Assembly: GCA_003612405.1 (NCBI GenBank)
Contig: RAYR01000009.1
Span: 159,461 to 223,460, forward strand
DNA: 64,000 nucleotides
Reading direction: 5' to 3'
Source of the DNA: a bacterium 0.1xD8-71
GTDB taxonomy: Bacteria; Bacillota; Clostridia; Lachnospirales; Lachnospiraceae
In this document: in pieces, positions 44,493-53,225 of the stretch
Position numbering within the stretch: the first letter of the stretch is position 1
How the letters are laid out: each line of letters starts with the position of its first letter
Notes under the pieces: model-generated
Databases searched by the model: none
What the model saw: only the letters and a program-made list of their open reading frames with translations
Told to the model about the DNA's origin: nothing
Position numbers and translations under genes: made by a program

Positions 44493-44521
44493 GTTGCGAA
44501 TTTAGTAAAATAATTATATGA
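44493..44521 (+). promoter_or_regulatory. SigA-type promoter of ftsZ
   Basis: TTGCGA at 44493 and TATGAT at 44516 are separated by 17 bases. This gives ftsZ a start independent of the long upstream operon. Confidence 0.72.
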
Positions 44522-44570
44522 TAATCTATATGAGTTTATGTGGAGATGGATTTTAGGAGGAGGAATCACC

Positions 44571-45800
44571 TTGCTTGAGATTAAGTCGAATGATGCTGAG
44601 TCTGCCGCGAAGATTATCGTAGTCGGTGTAGGCGGTGCAGGCAACAATGCTGTGAATAGAATGATAGATGAAGAGATAGACGGGGTGGAATTTATTGGCA
44701 TCAATACCGATAAACAGGCATTGCAGCTGTGCAAGGCGCCCACACTTCTACAGATTGGAGAGAAACTGACCAAGGGACTTGGTGCCGGTGCCAAGCCGGA
44801 AATCGGGGAGAAGGCAGCGGAGGAAAGTTCCGAGGAAGTGGCTCAGGCATTAAAAGGTGCGGATATGGTGTTTGTCACCTGCGGTATGGGCGGCGGCACC
44901 GGTACAGGAGCGGCGCCTGTGGTGGCAAAACTTGCAAAGGACATGGGAATCCTGACAGTCGGTGTGGTGACCAAACCGTTTCGGTTTGAGGCGAAGGCCC
45001 GTATGACAAATGCCTTGGCAGGTATTGATAAAATTAAAGATAATGTGGACACCTTGATTGTGATTCCCAACGATAAATTGTTAGAGATTGTGGACAGGCG
45101 TACTACTATGCCTGATGCTTTAAAGAAGGCAGATGAAGTTTTACAGCAGGCGGTGCAGGGTATTACAGACCTGATCAATATGCCGGCCATTATCAACCTG
45201 GACTTTGCGGATGTGCAGACAGTCATGAAGGACAAGGGAATTGCACATATCGGTATTGGTACGGGCAAAGGCGATGATAAGGCCAGTGAGGCGGCGAAGA
45301 TGGCGGTGGAGAGTCCGCTCTTAGAGACAACCATCACAGGTGCCACACATGTCATCATCAATGTTTCCGGCGATATTTCCCTGGCAGATGCTTCTGACGC
45401 TTCCGATTATGTGAGAGCGCTTACCGGCGACGAAGTGAATATTATCTTTGGCGCCATGTATGATTCCAGCATGTCGGATACCTGTAATGTGACGATTATT
45501 GCTACCGGAATTGAAGAGAAAGCAAGACAGAACAGCGGACTTGGCTTTAAGAGCGGATACATAACCCCCACTTCTTTACAAAGTAAAGGTGTTGCAGGTG
45601 CCTCCGCGGGTGCGGGACTCAGTGCATTTGCTACCCAGAGTATAGGTCTGAAACAGCCCGTTACAGCAGCGCAGACTGGTGGACAAGCCAAATCGCAGCC
45701 CACGTTAAAGCAGATAGGCGGTATTAACAGAACCAGTGATATCAGAAGTTCGGTGGAGGAGAAATCCTTGAAGATTCCGGATTTTCTGAAAAGCAAGTGA
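44571..45800 (+). CDS. ftsZ: Cell division protein FtsZ
   Basis: FtsZ is the tubulin-like GTPase that forms the division ring. It contains [13 protein letters not shown], the tubulin signature [19 protein letters not shown] and a C-terminal peptide ([10 protein letters not shown]) that binds membrane tethers. I chose the TTG at 44571, 8 bases after an AGGAGGAGG site, over upstream in-frame codons. The 409 residues match the family. No ftsA lies beside it. Confidence 0.96.
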   Translation: MLEIKSNDAESAAKIIVVGVGGAGNNAVNRMIDEEIDGVEFIGINTDKQALQLCKAPTLLQIGEKLTKGLGAGAKPEIGEKAAEESSEEVAQALKGADMVFVTCGMGGGTGTGAAPVVAKLAKDMGILTVGVVTKPFRFEAKARMTNALAGIDKIKDNVDTLIVIPNDKLLEIVDRRTTMPDALKKADEVLQQAVQGITDLINMPAIINLDFADVQTVMKDKGIAHIGIGTGKGDDKASEAAKMAVESPLLETTITGATHVIINVSGDISLADASDASDYVRALTGDEVNIIFGAMYDSSMSDTCNVTIIATGIEEKARQNSGLGFKSGYITPTSLQSKGVAGASAGAGLSAFATQSIGLKQPVTAAQTGGQAKSQPTLKQIGGINRTSDIRSSVEEKSLKIPDFLKSK

Positions 45801-45803
45801 GGT

Positions 45804-45853
45804 GAAGTAAATTCCTTCGGAATTAACTTCCCGAGGATCACTTCGTGACCTCG
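45804..45853 (+). other. Pair of tight UUC(G)-loop hairpins after ftsZ
   Basis: The first (45804-45830) has 12-base arms with one mismatch around CCTTCGG. The second (45832-45853) pairs CGAGG-TCAC with GTGACCTCG around a TTC loop, with one bulged A. They lie between the ftsZ stop and its terminator and may protect the mRNA end. Confidence 0.6.
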
Positions 45854-45877
45854 AAAAAATGAGCAGATTATAATTAG

Positions 45878-45906
45878 ACCACAGGAGAATATCCTGTGGT
45901 TTTTTG
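45878..45906 (+). terminator. Rho-independent terminator of the division cluster
   Basis: ACCACAGGA and TCCTGTGGT are perfect 9-base arms followed by a T run. Confidence 0.88.
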
Positions 45907-45947
45907 TTGGTATGTGTCTGGAAAAATAGTGGAAATGCTCCCTGATT

Positions 45948-45980
45948 ATGACAGAATATGCGCCTTGTTTTTCTTATAAT
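45948..45980 (+). promoter_or_regulatory. Possible Spo0A-type promoter of spoIIGA-sigE
   Basis: A consensus TATAAT (45975-45980) has ATGACA 21 bases upstream. In Bacillus subtilis the spoIIG promoter is a SigA promoter with a 22-base spacer activated by Spo0A; the spacing here is similar. No perfect Spo0A box is visible, so this is tentative. Confidence 0.4.
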
Positions 45981-46004
45981 ATTTGTAAGGCACGGAGGTG
46001 AGAG

Positions 46005-46817
46005 GTGTATTACAAATTATATATTGACAGTGTTTTTATCTTGCAGCTGACAACAAATCTGTATCTGCTGTCTTTAGCCGGTAGGTTTCTTCGATGTACT
46101 GCCACGCATGGAAAGAAATGGCTGGGAGCGGTGACAGGAGCCTTGTTAAGCTGTCTGATGATTATGATACCTGTTGGAAACATGGGAGGCAGGATGCTCA
46201 TAAGTGCACTGCCTGTCAGTATGTGTATGATGTGTATCACATATCGGATACATAGCATGAAAAAGATGATTCATAGTAGTCTGGTAATGGCTGGCTGTGG
46301 ATTTTTTTTAGGCAGTGTCATGATATGGATTCTGAATCGGCTGAGAGTGATTCTAAAAGGAAGGGGAAGTCTTTTCTTAACACTTTTGATCAGCTATCTG
46401 GCTTATCGTATCCTTGCGGCACTGTTTGGCATAGTGGCGGCGAGGAGCCGCAACAGTCTGCGGACGGTACGGTTTTATGTGCCGGCACTCAGACAGGAAA
46501 TCAAGGTGAGTGCATTTGTGGATACTGGCAATCATCTGGTAGATCCTGTGAGCGGGAAACCGGTCAGTGTGATCAGTGAAAAGATAGCACAGTGCATGAC
46601 CTCTTGTTTTATGCCGGAGAAGTATCATGCGGTTCCTTATCAGAGTGTGGGAAAGGATAAGGGGCTTCTGAACGCCTATGAGGTTCCCGAAATCATCATA
46701 GAGTCAGACAAACAGGAAATCAGGAAAGAACACGTGATTGTTGCAATTTGTGATACAGGAATATCGGAAGAGAGTGTATACCAGATGATATTACACCCCC
46801 GGTTATTAGAAAACTAG
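46005..46817 (+). CDS. spoIIGA: Sporulation sigma-E processing peptidase
   Basis: SpoIIGA is a membrane aspartic protease that cleaves pro-SigE at the sporulation septum. The protein has about five hydrophobic segments in its N-terminal ~150 residues and the catalytic Asp in [20 protein letters not shown] (about residues 166-185). A GTG start follows GGAGGTGAGAG. The 270 residues are slightly short of the ~300 usual. It sits 11 bases before sigE, its substrate. Confidence 0.92.
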   Translation: MYYKLYIDSVFILQLTTNLYLLSLAGRFLRCTATHGKKWLGAVTGALLSCLMIMIPVGNMGGRMLISALPVSMCMMCITYRIHSMKKMIHSSLVMAGCGFFLGSVMIWILNRLRVILKGRGSLFLTLLISYLAYRILAALFGIVAARSRNSLRTVRFYVPALRQEIKVSAFVDTGNHLVDPVSGKPVSVISEKIAQCMTSCFMPEKYHAVPYQSVGKDKGLLNAYEVPEIIIESDKQEIRKEHVIVAICDTGISEESVYQMILHPRLLEN

Positions 46818-46828
46818 GAGGAATAAAA

Positions 46829-47569
46829 ATGGTTTTAAAAGTGGCAATCCCTGGAAAGGTTCAGTTCAAAATGGTACACAAGGATACAAAGTTCCTTATG
46901 ACAAAACAGGGAGATATTCATTACATAGGCGGAACGGAGGTACTGCCGCCCCCGCTTGAGAGTGAGAGGGAAAATGAGATCATAAGTGATCTGGGAACAG
47001 AGTATGAGGACGAAGCGAAGTCTATTCTGATAGAACATAACTTAAGATTGGTAGTGTATATTGCGAAGAAGTTTGATAATACGGGTGTGGGAGTGGAAGA
47101 TCTGATATCCATAGGAACCATAGGACTGATTAAATCCATCAACACTTTTAATCCGGAAAAGAATATCAAACTGGCTACCTATGCTTCCCGCTGTATTGAG
47201 AATGAGATATTGATGTATCTGAGAAGAAACAGTAAGCATAAGATGGAGGTTTCCATAGATGAACCGTTAAATGTGGACTGGGATGGCAATGAACTGCTTC
47301 TTTCTGACATCCTGGGAACAGATGAAGATGTGATTTATAAGGATCTGGAGAATGAAGTGGAAAGAAAGCTCCTGATCAAGGCAATCGCCAAGCTTTCGGA
47401 GAGGGAGCAGACCATTATCCGTCTGCGGTTTGGGCTGGGCAGCGCGGACGGGAAGGAGATGACACAGAAAGAGGTGGCGGAATTGCTCGGCATTTCACAA
47501 TCCTATATTTCAAGACTCGAAAAAAAGATTATGAGGCGTTTAAAAAAGGAGATGAGCAAGGATAATTGA
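46829..47569 (+). CDS. sigE: Mother-cell sporulation sigma factor SigE (pro-sigma E)
   Basis: SigE directs early mother-cell gene expression after cleavage by SpoIIGA. The N-terminal ~30 residues ([20 protein letters not shown]) are the pro-sequence. Region 2 includes [20 protein letters not shown] and [16 protein letters not shown], and region 4 includes [14 protein letters not shown] and [17 protein letters not shown]. At 246 residues it is the usual length. Confidence 0.96.
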   Translation: MVLKVAIPGKVQFKMVHKDTKFLMTKQGDIHYIGGTEVLPPPLESERENEIISDLGTEYEDEAKSILIEHNLRLVVYIAKKFDNTGVGVEDLISIGTIGLIKSINTFNPEKNIKLATYASRCIENEILMYLRRNSKHKMEVSIDEPLNVDWDGNELLLSDILGTDEDVIYKDLENEVERKLLIKAIAKLSEREQTIIRLRFGLGSADGKEMTQKEVAELLGISQSYISRLEKKIMRRLKKEMSKDN

Positions 47570-47570
47570 A

Positions 47571-47599
47571 TTGCTTTTTACAGTAATTAACAGTATAAT
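47571..47599 (+). promoter_or_regulatory. SigA-type promoter of the HD-GYP/GGDEF gene
   Basis: TTGCTT at 47571 and TATAAT at 47594 are separated by 17 bases, directly after the sigE stop. The gene can therefore be expressed in vegetative cells without sigE. Confidence 0.7.
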
Positions 47600-47664
47600 G
47601 AACGTAGGGTATTATGTGAATTACATTCATGGTTATTGAGAAGATGGGGTAGACGGGGAGACGA

Positions 47665-49656
47665 ATGAAGAAGATAATCTTGATTGTCGATGATGACAGG
47701 TTGACTTTATCAACAGCACAGACTCTGTTGGGGAACGAATATAAGGTGGTTGCCGTGAATTCCGGCCGGCAGGCGTATAAGTATCTGGAAAGGCATGTAC
47801 CGGATCTGATTCTTCTGGATATTAATATGCCGGAGATCAGCGGTTTTGAAGTGATGAAATCATTACAGGCGGATGAGCGCTGGCGTAAGATTCCGGTTAT
47901 CTTTCTGACGGCTGACCGTAGTGTGGAGACGGAAATCGAATGTTTCCGGGTGGGAGCTTTTGACTTTATTTCCAAACCTTTTGAACCTCAGATTATGATG
48001 AGCCGTATTAAGAGCAGCATTGAACTGGATGGGTACCGCAAGGATTTGCAGCGCAGGCTGGATGAGAAGACCAAGGAGATGGAGCGCATCACGATTCAGG
48101 CGATTATGACTGTGGCGAACACCGTGGATGCGAAGGATGACTATACCAAAGGTCATTCCATGCGGGTTGCGGCATATTCAGAGATTCTTGCCCAGCGTCT
48201 GGGGTGGTCTGAGGAGGATATTCAGAACATCTATTATGTGGCGATGTTACATGATGTGGGTAAGATAGGTGTGCCGGATGCGGTTTTGAATAAACCTTTT
48301 AAGCTGACAGATCTGGAATTTCGGCTGATCAAAGGCCATACGATCATGGGAGCGGAGATTTTAAAGGACTTTAAGATGTTTCCCAATGTTAGTATTGGTG
48401 CGAAGTATCATCATGAACGTTACGACGGCAAAGGATATCCGGAAGGACTGAAGGGGGAATCTATTCCGTTGGTTGCCCGTGTCATCGGCCTGGTGGATTC
48501 TTATGATGCCATGACCAGTAACCGCGTTTACAGGCGGCGACTGAATGATAATATTGTGATGGAAGAATTGGAGAGAGGCAAAGGAAGCCAGTGGGATCCG
48601 GAACTGGTGGATATCTTTGTCAGCCTGGTGAAAGAAGGTGCGCTGGAGAGAGTCTGGATGCCCGAAGAAGATATGGCGTCGCCGATCTTTGACAGTGAGA
48701 AGATTGTGGGACTGTCCATGGGAGCGGAGAGCGTTCTGGAATCGCCGACGGATTATCTCACGGGGCTTCTGAGCAAACGGAAAGGAGAACAGGAGATCAC
48801 AGCAGGTCTGCGCACTGTGGGTGGCTGTCTGATGATTCTGGATCTGGATCATTTTAAGAGAATCAATGAAGAGCATGGTCATTTGATCGGTGATTATGCA
48901 CTTAGGGTTACCTCCGATGTTTTGCGGGAAGTGTGCGGACGGGACACAGTCTGTAGGACAGGCGGCGATGAATTCCTTTACTTCATAGAGGGTGTCAGAA
49001 GAAGAGAAGACGCAGTGGATAAGGTAAAAGAAATCCTGGAGGTATTTGCCAAAAAGCAGGAAGAGGTGGAGCTTCTTAAAGAGACCCAGCTTTCTGTCGG
49101 TATCAGTATATCCGGTGCGGACGGACGGGAGTTTAATGAACTCTATCAAAGAGCTGACAAGGCCCTTTATCACGTGAAGCAGAATGAGAACCTCCGTTAT
49201 GGATTTTATGAAGGAACCAGTATGGTACGCACGCCGGAACAGTCCAGGAACGATCTGGAGAGGGTAATCAATATTATTGAGAACCGGGATGAATATCAGG
49301 GATTATTTCAGGTGGATTATGATGAATTTGCGCATATTTATGATTTTGTACAGCATATGTCCAAGCGCAGTAAGCAAAAGACCCAGCTCTTACTGTTTAC
49401 CCTGTTCTTCCAGGAGGGAACTGAAATCAAGTTAGAGCGTATGGAGATTGCCATGCAGTGTATGGAACAGGCAATCTGCAAATCCCTGCGAGGTGTGGAT
49501 GTGGGTACCAGGTACAGCAGTTCTCAGTTTTTGGTGGTACTGATGGGAACAGAGAAAGAAAACATACGTGTGGTCACGGACAGAATCGTGCAGAATTATT
49601 TTAAACTTTACGGCGGTAAAGACATTACGCTGACATATGATATAGCGAAATTTTAA
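47665..49656 (+). CDS. Response regulator with HD-GYP and GGDEF domains, plus degenerate GGDEF-like C-terminus
   Basis: The 663-residue protein is built for cyclic-di-GMP metabolism. Residues ~1-120 are a receiver with phospho-Asp in LILLDINMPE and the Lys in FISKPFEP. Residues ~145-325 are HD-GYP phosphodiesterase (AMLHDVGKIGVPDAVLNKPF and HHERYDGKGYPEGL). Residues ~365-505 are GGDEF cyclase with an intact CRTGGDEFLYF and DLDHFKRINEEHGHLIGD, but no RxxD inhibitory site before it. Residues ~520-663 look like a second, degenerate cyclase in which GGDEF reads SSSQF (RYSSSQFLVVLMG). It separates sigE from sigG. Confidence 0.92.
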   Translation: MKKIILIVDDDRLTLSTAQTLLGNEYKVVAVNSGRQAYKYLERHVPDLILLDINMPEISGFEVMKSLQADERWRKIPVIFLTADRSVETEIECFRVGAFDFISKPFEPQIMMSRIKSSIELDGYRKDLQRRLDEKTKEMERITIQAIMTVANTVDAKDDYTKGHSMRVAAYSEILAQRLGWSEEDIQNIYYVAMLHDVGKIGVPDAVLNKPFKLTDLEFRLIKGHTIMGAEILKDFKMFPNVSIGAKYHHERYDGKGYPEGLKGESIPLVARVIGLVDSYDAMTSNRVYRRRLNDNIVMEELERGKGSQWDPELVDIFVSLVKEGALERVWMPEEDMASPIFDSEKIVGLSMGAESVLESPTDYLTGLLSKRKGEQEITAGLRTVGGCLMILDLDHFKRINEEHGHLIGDYALRVTSDVLREVCGRDTVCRTGGDEFLYFIEGVRRREDAVDKVKEILEVFAKKQEEVELLKETQLSVGISISGADGREFNELYQRADKALYHVKQNENLRYGFYEGTSMVRTPEQSRNDLERVINIIENRDEYQGLFQVDYDEFAHIYDFVQHMSKRSKQKTQLLLFTLFFQEGTEIKLERMEIAMQCMEQAICKSLRGVDVGTRYSSSQFLVVLMGTEKENIRVVTDRIVQNYFKLYGGKDITLTYDIAKF

Positions 49657-49664
49657 TGGATAGG

Positions 49665-49695
49665 AAAAGGGATCGGCATACACCGATCCTTTTTT
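49665..49695. terminator. Bidirectional terminator between the HD-GYP/GGDEF gene and sigG
   Basis: The arms GGATCGG and CCGATCC are flanked by an A run on the left and T run on the right, so it can work in both directions. Confidence 0.85.
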
Positions 49696-49697
49696 GT

Positions 49698-50477
49698 TCA
49701 GGCTGTCAGATACAGACGCATGGTCTTTAAGGCATTTTTCTCAAGCCTTGATACCTGCGCCTGGGAGATGCCTATCTTTTCGGCTACTTCCATCTGGGTC
49801 TTTCCCTCGAAGAAACGCAGGGAGATAATCTCATATTCACGTTCGGAAAGTTTTTTCATGGCCTCACTCAAGGAGATATGTTCCACCCAGACCTCCTCCC
49901 GGTTTTTCTTGTCGCTGATCTGATCCATCACATAAAGCGTGTCGCCGCCGTCGGTGTAGACGGGCTCGTAGAGACTCATGGGGCTTTGGATAGCGTCCAG
50001 GGCATAGACGATATCTTCTTTGGGGACACCGATTTCAGCGGCAATTTCTGTGACGGTAGGTTCTTTCGAGTTGGCCCTGGTCAGGTGTTCCCTGGCATAG
50101 ATAGCCTTGTAGGCGGTATCCTTCAGGGAGCGTGAGACCCGGATACTGTTGGCATCACGAAGATAACGCCTGATTTCACCTACAATCATAGGCACGGCAT
50201 AAGTGGAAAATTTTACCTTCAGGGAACTGTCAAAATTATCGATTGCCTTGATCAGGCCGATGCAGCCGATCTGGAAGAGATCATCCACATTTTCGTTGCT
50301 GGAGTGGAAGCGTTTGATGACACTCAGAACGAGCCTCAGATTGCCGTTGATATATTCCCGGCGGGCGGATAAGTCGCCTTCTTCAATACGTTTAAAAAGT
50401 TCTTCTTTCTCAGCGTTTTTCAGAAGCGGCAGTTTGGAGGTATTGACGCCGCAGATTTCTACTTTGCCTTGTATCAT
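49698..50477 (-). CDS. sigG: Forespore sporulation sigma factor SigG
   Basis: SigG directs late forespore transcription. The N-terminus KVEICGVNTSKLPLL is the SigG-specific segment that contacts anti-sigma factors. Region 2 has NGNLRLVLSVIKRFH and the core ...VDDLFQIGCIGLIKAIDNFD, and region 4 is TQMEVAEKIGISQAQVSRLE. At 259 residues it is normal. In most sporeformers it follows spoIIGA-sigE on the same strand; here it is on the opposite strand behind the HD-GYP/GGDEF gene. Confidence 0.95.
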   Translation of the reverse strand: MIQGKVEICGVNTSKLPLLKNAEKEELFKRIEEGDLSARREYINGNLRLVLSVIKRFHSSNENVDDLFQIGCIGLIKAIDNFDSSLKVKFSTYAVPMIVGEIRRYLRDANSIRVSRSLKDTAYKAIYAREHLTRANSKEPTVTEIAAEIGVPKEDIVYALDAIQSPMSLYEPVYTDGGDTLYVMDQISDKKNREEVWVEHISLSEAMKKLSEREYEIISLRFFEGKTQMEVAEKIGISQAQVSRLEKNALKTMRLYLTA

Positions 50478-50669
50478 AATCTGTACCCAGCCTTTCGTAT
50501 TTTATGTTTTGAGTGTAAATTTGTCTTTCTATCAAGCATGTGCGATTGCACGGGAATTATTCATGAAATCTTAAGGAAAAATTTTGGGATATGGTTTTAC
50601 AAAAGGTGATTTTTTTGGTAAAGTTATAAAGATAAAGCTATCGTTGATTTACAGTGAGGAGAGATAGAT

Positions 50670-51674
50670 ATGGTATGTACAGAGTGTGGTGCCCGCGTGT
50701 CGGAAGCGGATCAGTTTTGTCCCGAGTGCGGCGCCAAAGTGATAAAGAAGAGGCGCTGCCCTGATTGCGGCACACCGCTTCGGCAGGACAATAAATTCTG
50801 TCCCAAGTGCGGCAGACTGGTTGGAGAAAAGAAGAAAGCCAGGCCGGTTTCCCAGGATACCATGGATATTCCCATGGAATCCATAGAGCGTAATATTCTT
50901 TCGGAGACGGCGGCTGAGATCAGGACAGAACGCAGATCAGACAGAGATGCCCATAAGAGTGCCCCCAGGAAGACATCTTCCTCACAAAGGGCTTCTTCCA
51001 GGAAGTCTTCTTCCGGAAAATCTTCTTCCGAAAGCCGTGTGGAGCGAAACAGTGCCCCCAGGAGCCGGGCAGATCGTGAAGAACCGGTCAGAAGGAAAAA
51101 GGCAGAGCCGCCGGTACAAAGGAAAAAATCCCAGCCGGCACCGCCTCCAAAGAAGAGAAGACCCGTCTACCGGGAAGAGATTGTGGAAGACGACTGGGAG
51201 GATGATGATTGGGATGACGATGAGGAAGAAGGGACTGATATCCTCACGATCATGACTGCGGTTGTGGGCTGCATTGTTCTGGTCATTGTGGCCTTTGTGG
51301 CTTTTCGGATGTATCAGCAGTATGTACCTAAGAATTACGATAAGGTGGCGGAAAAGCAGGCAAAGCAGCAGGAGAAATCTGAGGAAGATCAGGATAATGA
51401 TCAGGAAGAAGAACAAGAGCAGGGACAGGATGTGGGAGAGCCGGAAGATTCCGAACCGGAGCTGACTGCCATGGGAACCCTCACCATCAGCAGGAATGTA
51501 AATGTCAGGGATAATCCGTCCACTTCGGGAAGTAATGTGATTAAAGTGGCACAGGCCGGGGAGACTTATGAGTATCTGGAAGTGATAGAGGATGGTGAAT
51601 GGTACAAGATTGCCCTGTCGGAGGATGGTTATACGGAAGGGTATGTCTTTGCGGAATATGTGACAGTGGATTAG
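50670..51674 (+). CDS. Zinc-ribbon/SH3-domain membrane protein
   Basis: Three zinc-ribbon pairs start the protein: CTECGARV, CPECGAKV, CPDCGTPL and CPKCGRL (residues 3-52). A Ser/Arg/Lys-rich low-complexity linker follows, then an acidic patch (EDDWEDDDWDDDEEE). One transmembrane segment comes next (VVGCIVLVIVAFVAFRMYQQ) and finally a bacterial SH3 domain (NVNVRDNPSTSGSNVIKVAQ). This places the zinc ribbons in the cytoplasm and SH3 at the cell wall. I know no defined function. It may link wall status to an internal partner. Confidence 0.8.
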   Translation: MVCTECGARVSEADQFCPECGAKVIKKRRCPDCGTPLRQDNKFCPKCGRLVGEKKKARPVSQDTMDIPMESIERNILSETAAEIRTERRSDRDAHKSAPRKTSSSQRASSRKSSSGKSSSESRVERNSAPRSRADREEPVRRKKAEPPVQRKKSQPAPPPKKRRPVYREEIVEDDWEDDDWDDDEEEGTDILTIMTAVVGCIVLVIVAFVAFRMYQQYVPKNYDKVAEKQAKQQEKSEEDQDNDQEEEQEQGQDVGEPEDSEPELTAMGTLTISRNVNVRDNPSTSGSNVIKVAQAGETYEYLEVIEDGEWYKIALSEDGYTEGYVFAEYVTVD

Positions 51675-51751
51675 AAAGAGTCAGAACCAATACAACAGGA
51701 ACCTTTTGCGGGCAGAAGCATATGATAAGTAAAAAGCCCGGAGAGGTTCCT

Positions 51752-51985
51752 ATGTTATTTTCGGAATTAAAGAAAAAGGAAGTCATCAACCTGAGGAATT
51801 GTGAAAAACTTGGCAGGGTAAATGATTTTGAGTTTGACGAGTGTACCGGACAGATTTTCAAGCTGATTATTCCGGGAGATAATAAGTGGTGTGGTCTGTT
51901 TGGAAGTGACCCAGATTATGTTATCTGCTATAAGGATATTAAACAGATAGGGCCGGACATTATCATTGTAGATATTTGCCTGTAA
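51752..51985 (+). CDS. YlmC/YmxH-family sporulation-associated protein
   Basis: A 77-residue PRC-barrel-like protein: MLFSELKKKEVINLRNCEKL, then GRVNDFEFDECTGQIFKLII and CYKDIKQIGPDIIIVDI. It matches the YlmC/YmxH family of sporulating Firmicutes, of unknown role. The ATG at 51752 gives the family start; the open frame from 51599 overlaps the SH3 gene and is not used. Its ribosome site (GGAGAGG) lies in the right half of a stem-loop whose left arm is AGGAACC at 51697. Confidence 0.85.
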   Translation: MLFSELKKKEVINLRNCEKLGRVNDFEFDECTGQIFKLIIPGDNKWCGLFGSDPDYVICYKDIKQIGPDIIIVDICL

Positions 51986-52057
51986 AATGGAACTTTTTGT
52001 ATTGTATAGTCTGTGGGTGATTGTTTCAGGAATCCAGATGTAGTTTCCATAAAATAG

Positions 52058-52086
52058 TTGACATAAATTATCATATCATCTATAAT
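52058..52086 (+). promoter_or_regulatory. Consensus SigA promoter of nrdR
   Basis: TTGACA at 52058 and TATAAT at 52081 are separated by 17 bases. Both hexamers match the consensus perfectly, the best promoter in the window. Confidence 0.85.
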
Positions 52087-52138
52087 AGACATATTGAGTC
52101 ATACAATAGTACAGGTTGATATGAAGGAGGATATCCTG

Positions 52139-52591
52139 ATGAAATGCCCTTTTTGTGGTCATGAAAATACCAGAGTAATCGACAGCAGACCCGCGGAAGA
52201 TAACAGTTCCATACGCAGGAGGCGTGTCTGTGATGAGTGTGATAAACGTTTTACCACCTATGAGAAGGTGGAGACGATACCGCTTATCATTATCAAGAAA
52301 GATGATAACAGGGAGACTTATGACAGGTCGAAGATAGAAGCTGGTGTCCTGCGTGCATGTCACAAGAGGCCGATCAGTGCCAATCAGATCAATCAGTTGG
52401 TGGATGAGGTGGAGACAGAGATTTTTAACCGGGAAGAGAAAGAGATTCCCAGCCAGGTGATCGGTGAGCTGGTCATGAATAAACTCAAGGATCTGGAAGC
52501 GGTTGCCTATGTGAGATTTGCATCTGTATACAGAGAATTTAAGGATATCAATACTTTTATGGATGAGCTGAAGAGTGTATTGGATAAATAA
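52139..52591 (+). CDS. nrdR: Ribonucleotide reductase transcriptional repressor NrdR
   Basis: NrdR is the zinc-ribbon/ATP-cone regulator of ribonucleotide reductase genes. The zinc ribbon is MKCPFCGHENTRVIDSR and RRRRVCDECDKRFTTYEKVE; the ATP-cone follows (KIEAGVLRACHKRPISANQI). The ATG at 52139 follows GAAGGAGG and gives 150 residues; the open frame from 52094 is upstream of the ribosome site. It has a near-perfect promoter of its own and a terminator. Confidence 0.96.
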   Translation: MKCPFCGHENTRVIDSRPAEDNSSIRRRRVCDECDKRFTTYEKVETIPLIIIKKDDNRETYDRSKIEAGVLRACHKRPISANQINQLVDEVETEIFNREEKEIPSQVIGELVMNKLKDLEAVAYVRFASVYREFKDINTFMDELKSVLDK

Positions 52592-52598
52592 AAGTGTG

Positions 52599-52630
52599 AA
52601 AACACCTTGCAAAAAAGCAAGGTGTTTTGT
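52599..52630 (+). terminator. Rho-independent terminator after nrdR
   Basis: The arms AAAACACCTTGC and GCAAGGTGTTTT are perfect 12-base complements around an A-rich loop. Confidence 0.88.
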
Positions 52631-52655
52631 TGAGTAATAGAACGGAGTATATACT

Positions 52656-53177
52656 ATGGCATGGTTAGAACGTTTTTATCCGGATATTTATCTGGATTCC
52701 GCATATGAAATAGACTATGAAGCATTGTACCGGCAGGGATTTCGGGGTGTGATTTTTGATATTGACAATACCCTGGTTCCCCATGGGGCGCCGGCGGATG
52801 CAAGAAGTATTACCCTGTTTGAACGTCTGCATAATATTGGTTTGGACAGTGTGTTATTATCGAATAATAAAGAGCCGCGGGTCAAAATGTTTAATGATAA
52901 AGTACATTCCCGTTATATTTATAAGGCAGGTAAGCCTGCGGTAAAAAGCTATCATAAAGCCATGGAGATGATGGGAACGGATGCTGCCACCACATTTTTT
53001 GTCGGGGATCAGCTTTTTACGGATGTGTGGGGAGCGAAAAAGGCGGGAATCAGAACGTATCTTGTCAGGCCGATTCATCCTCGGGAAGAGATACAGATTG
53101 TATTGAAACGACGTCTGGAGTGGATTGTGCTGTTCTTTTATAAACGCTCCAGAGGGCGGTATTCGAGCCTGAGATAG
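52656..53177 (+). CDS. YqeG-family HAD-superfamily phosphatase
   Basis: A 173-residue HAD (class IIIA) protein: GVIFDIDNTLVPHGAPADAR carries the DxD nucleophile motif, LLSNNKEPRVKMF the second motif, and FVGDQLFTDVWGAKKAGI the fourth. In Firmicutes yqeG precedes yqeH and aroE; here aroE follows directly. The natural substrate is not established, although phosphatidylglycerophosphate has been shown for relatives. Confidence 0.9.
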   Translation: MAWLERFYPDIYLDSAYEIDYEALYRQGFRGVIFDIDNTLVPHGAPADARSITLFERLHNIGLDSVLLSNNKEPRVKMFNDKVHSRYIYKAGKPAVKSYHKAMEMMGTDAATTFFVGDQLFTDVWGAKKAGIRTYLVRPIHPREEIQIVLKRRLEWIVLFFYKRSRGRYSSLR

Positions 53178-53225
53178 CGGGAACTTTGCGGCAGTGCTGC
53201 GGACTGCATGGAAGGAGAGCGGGTT

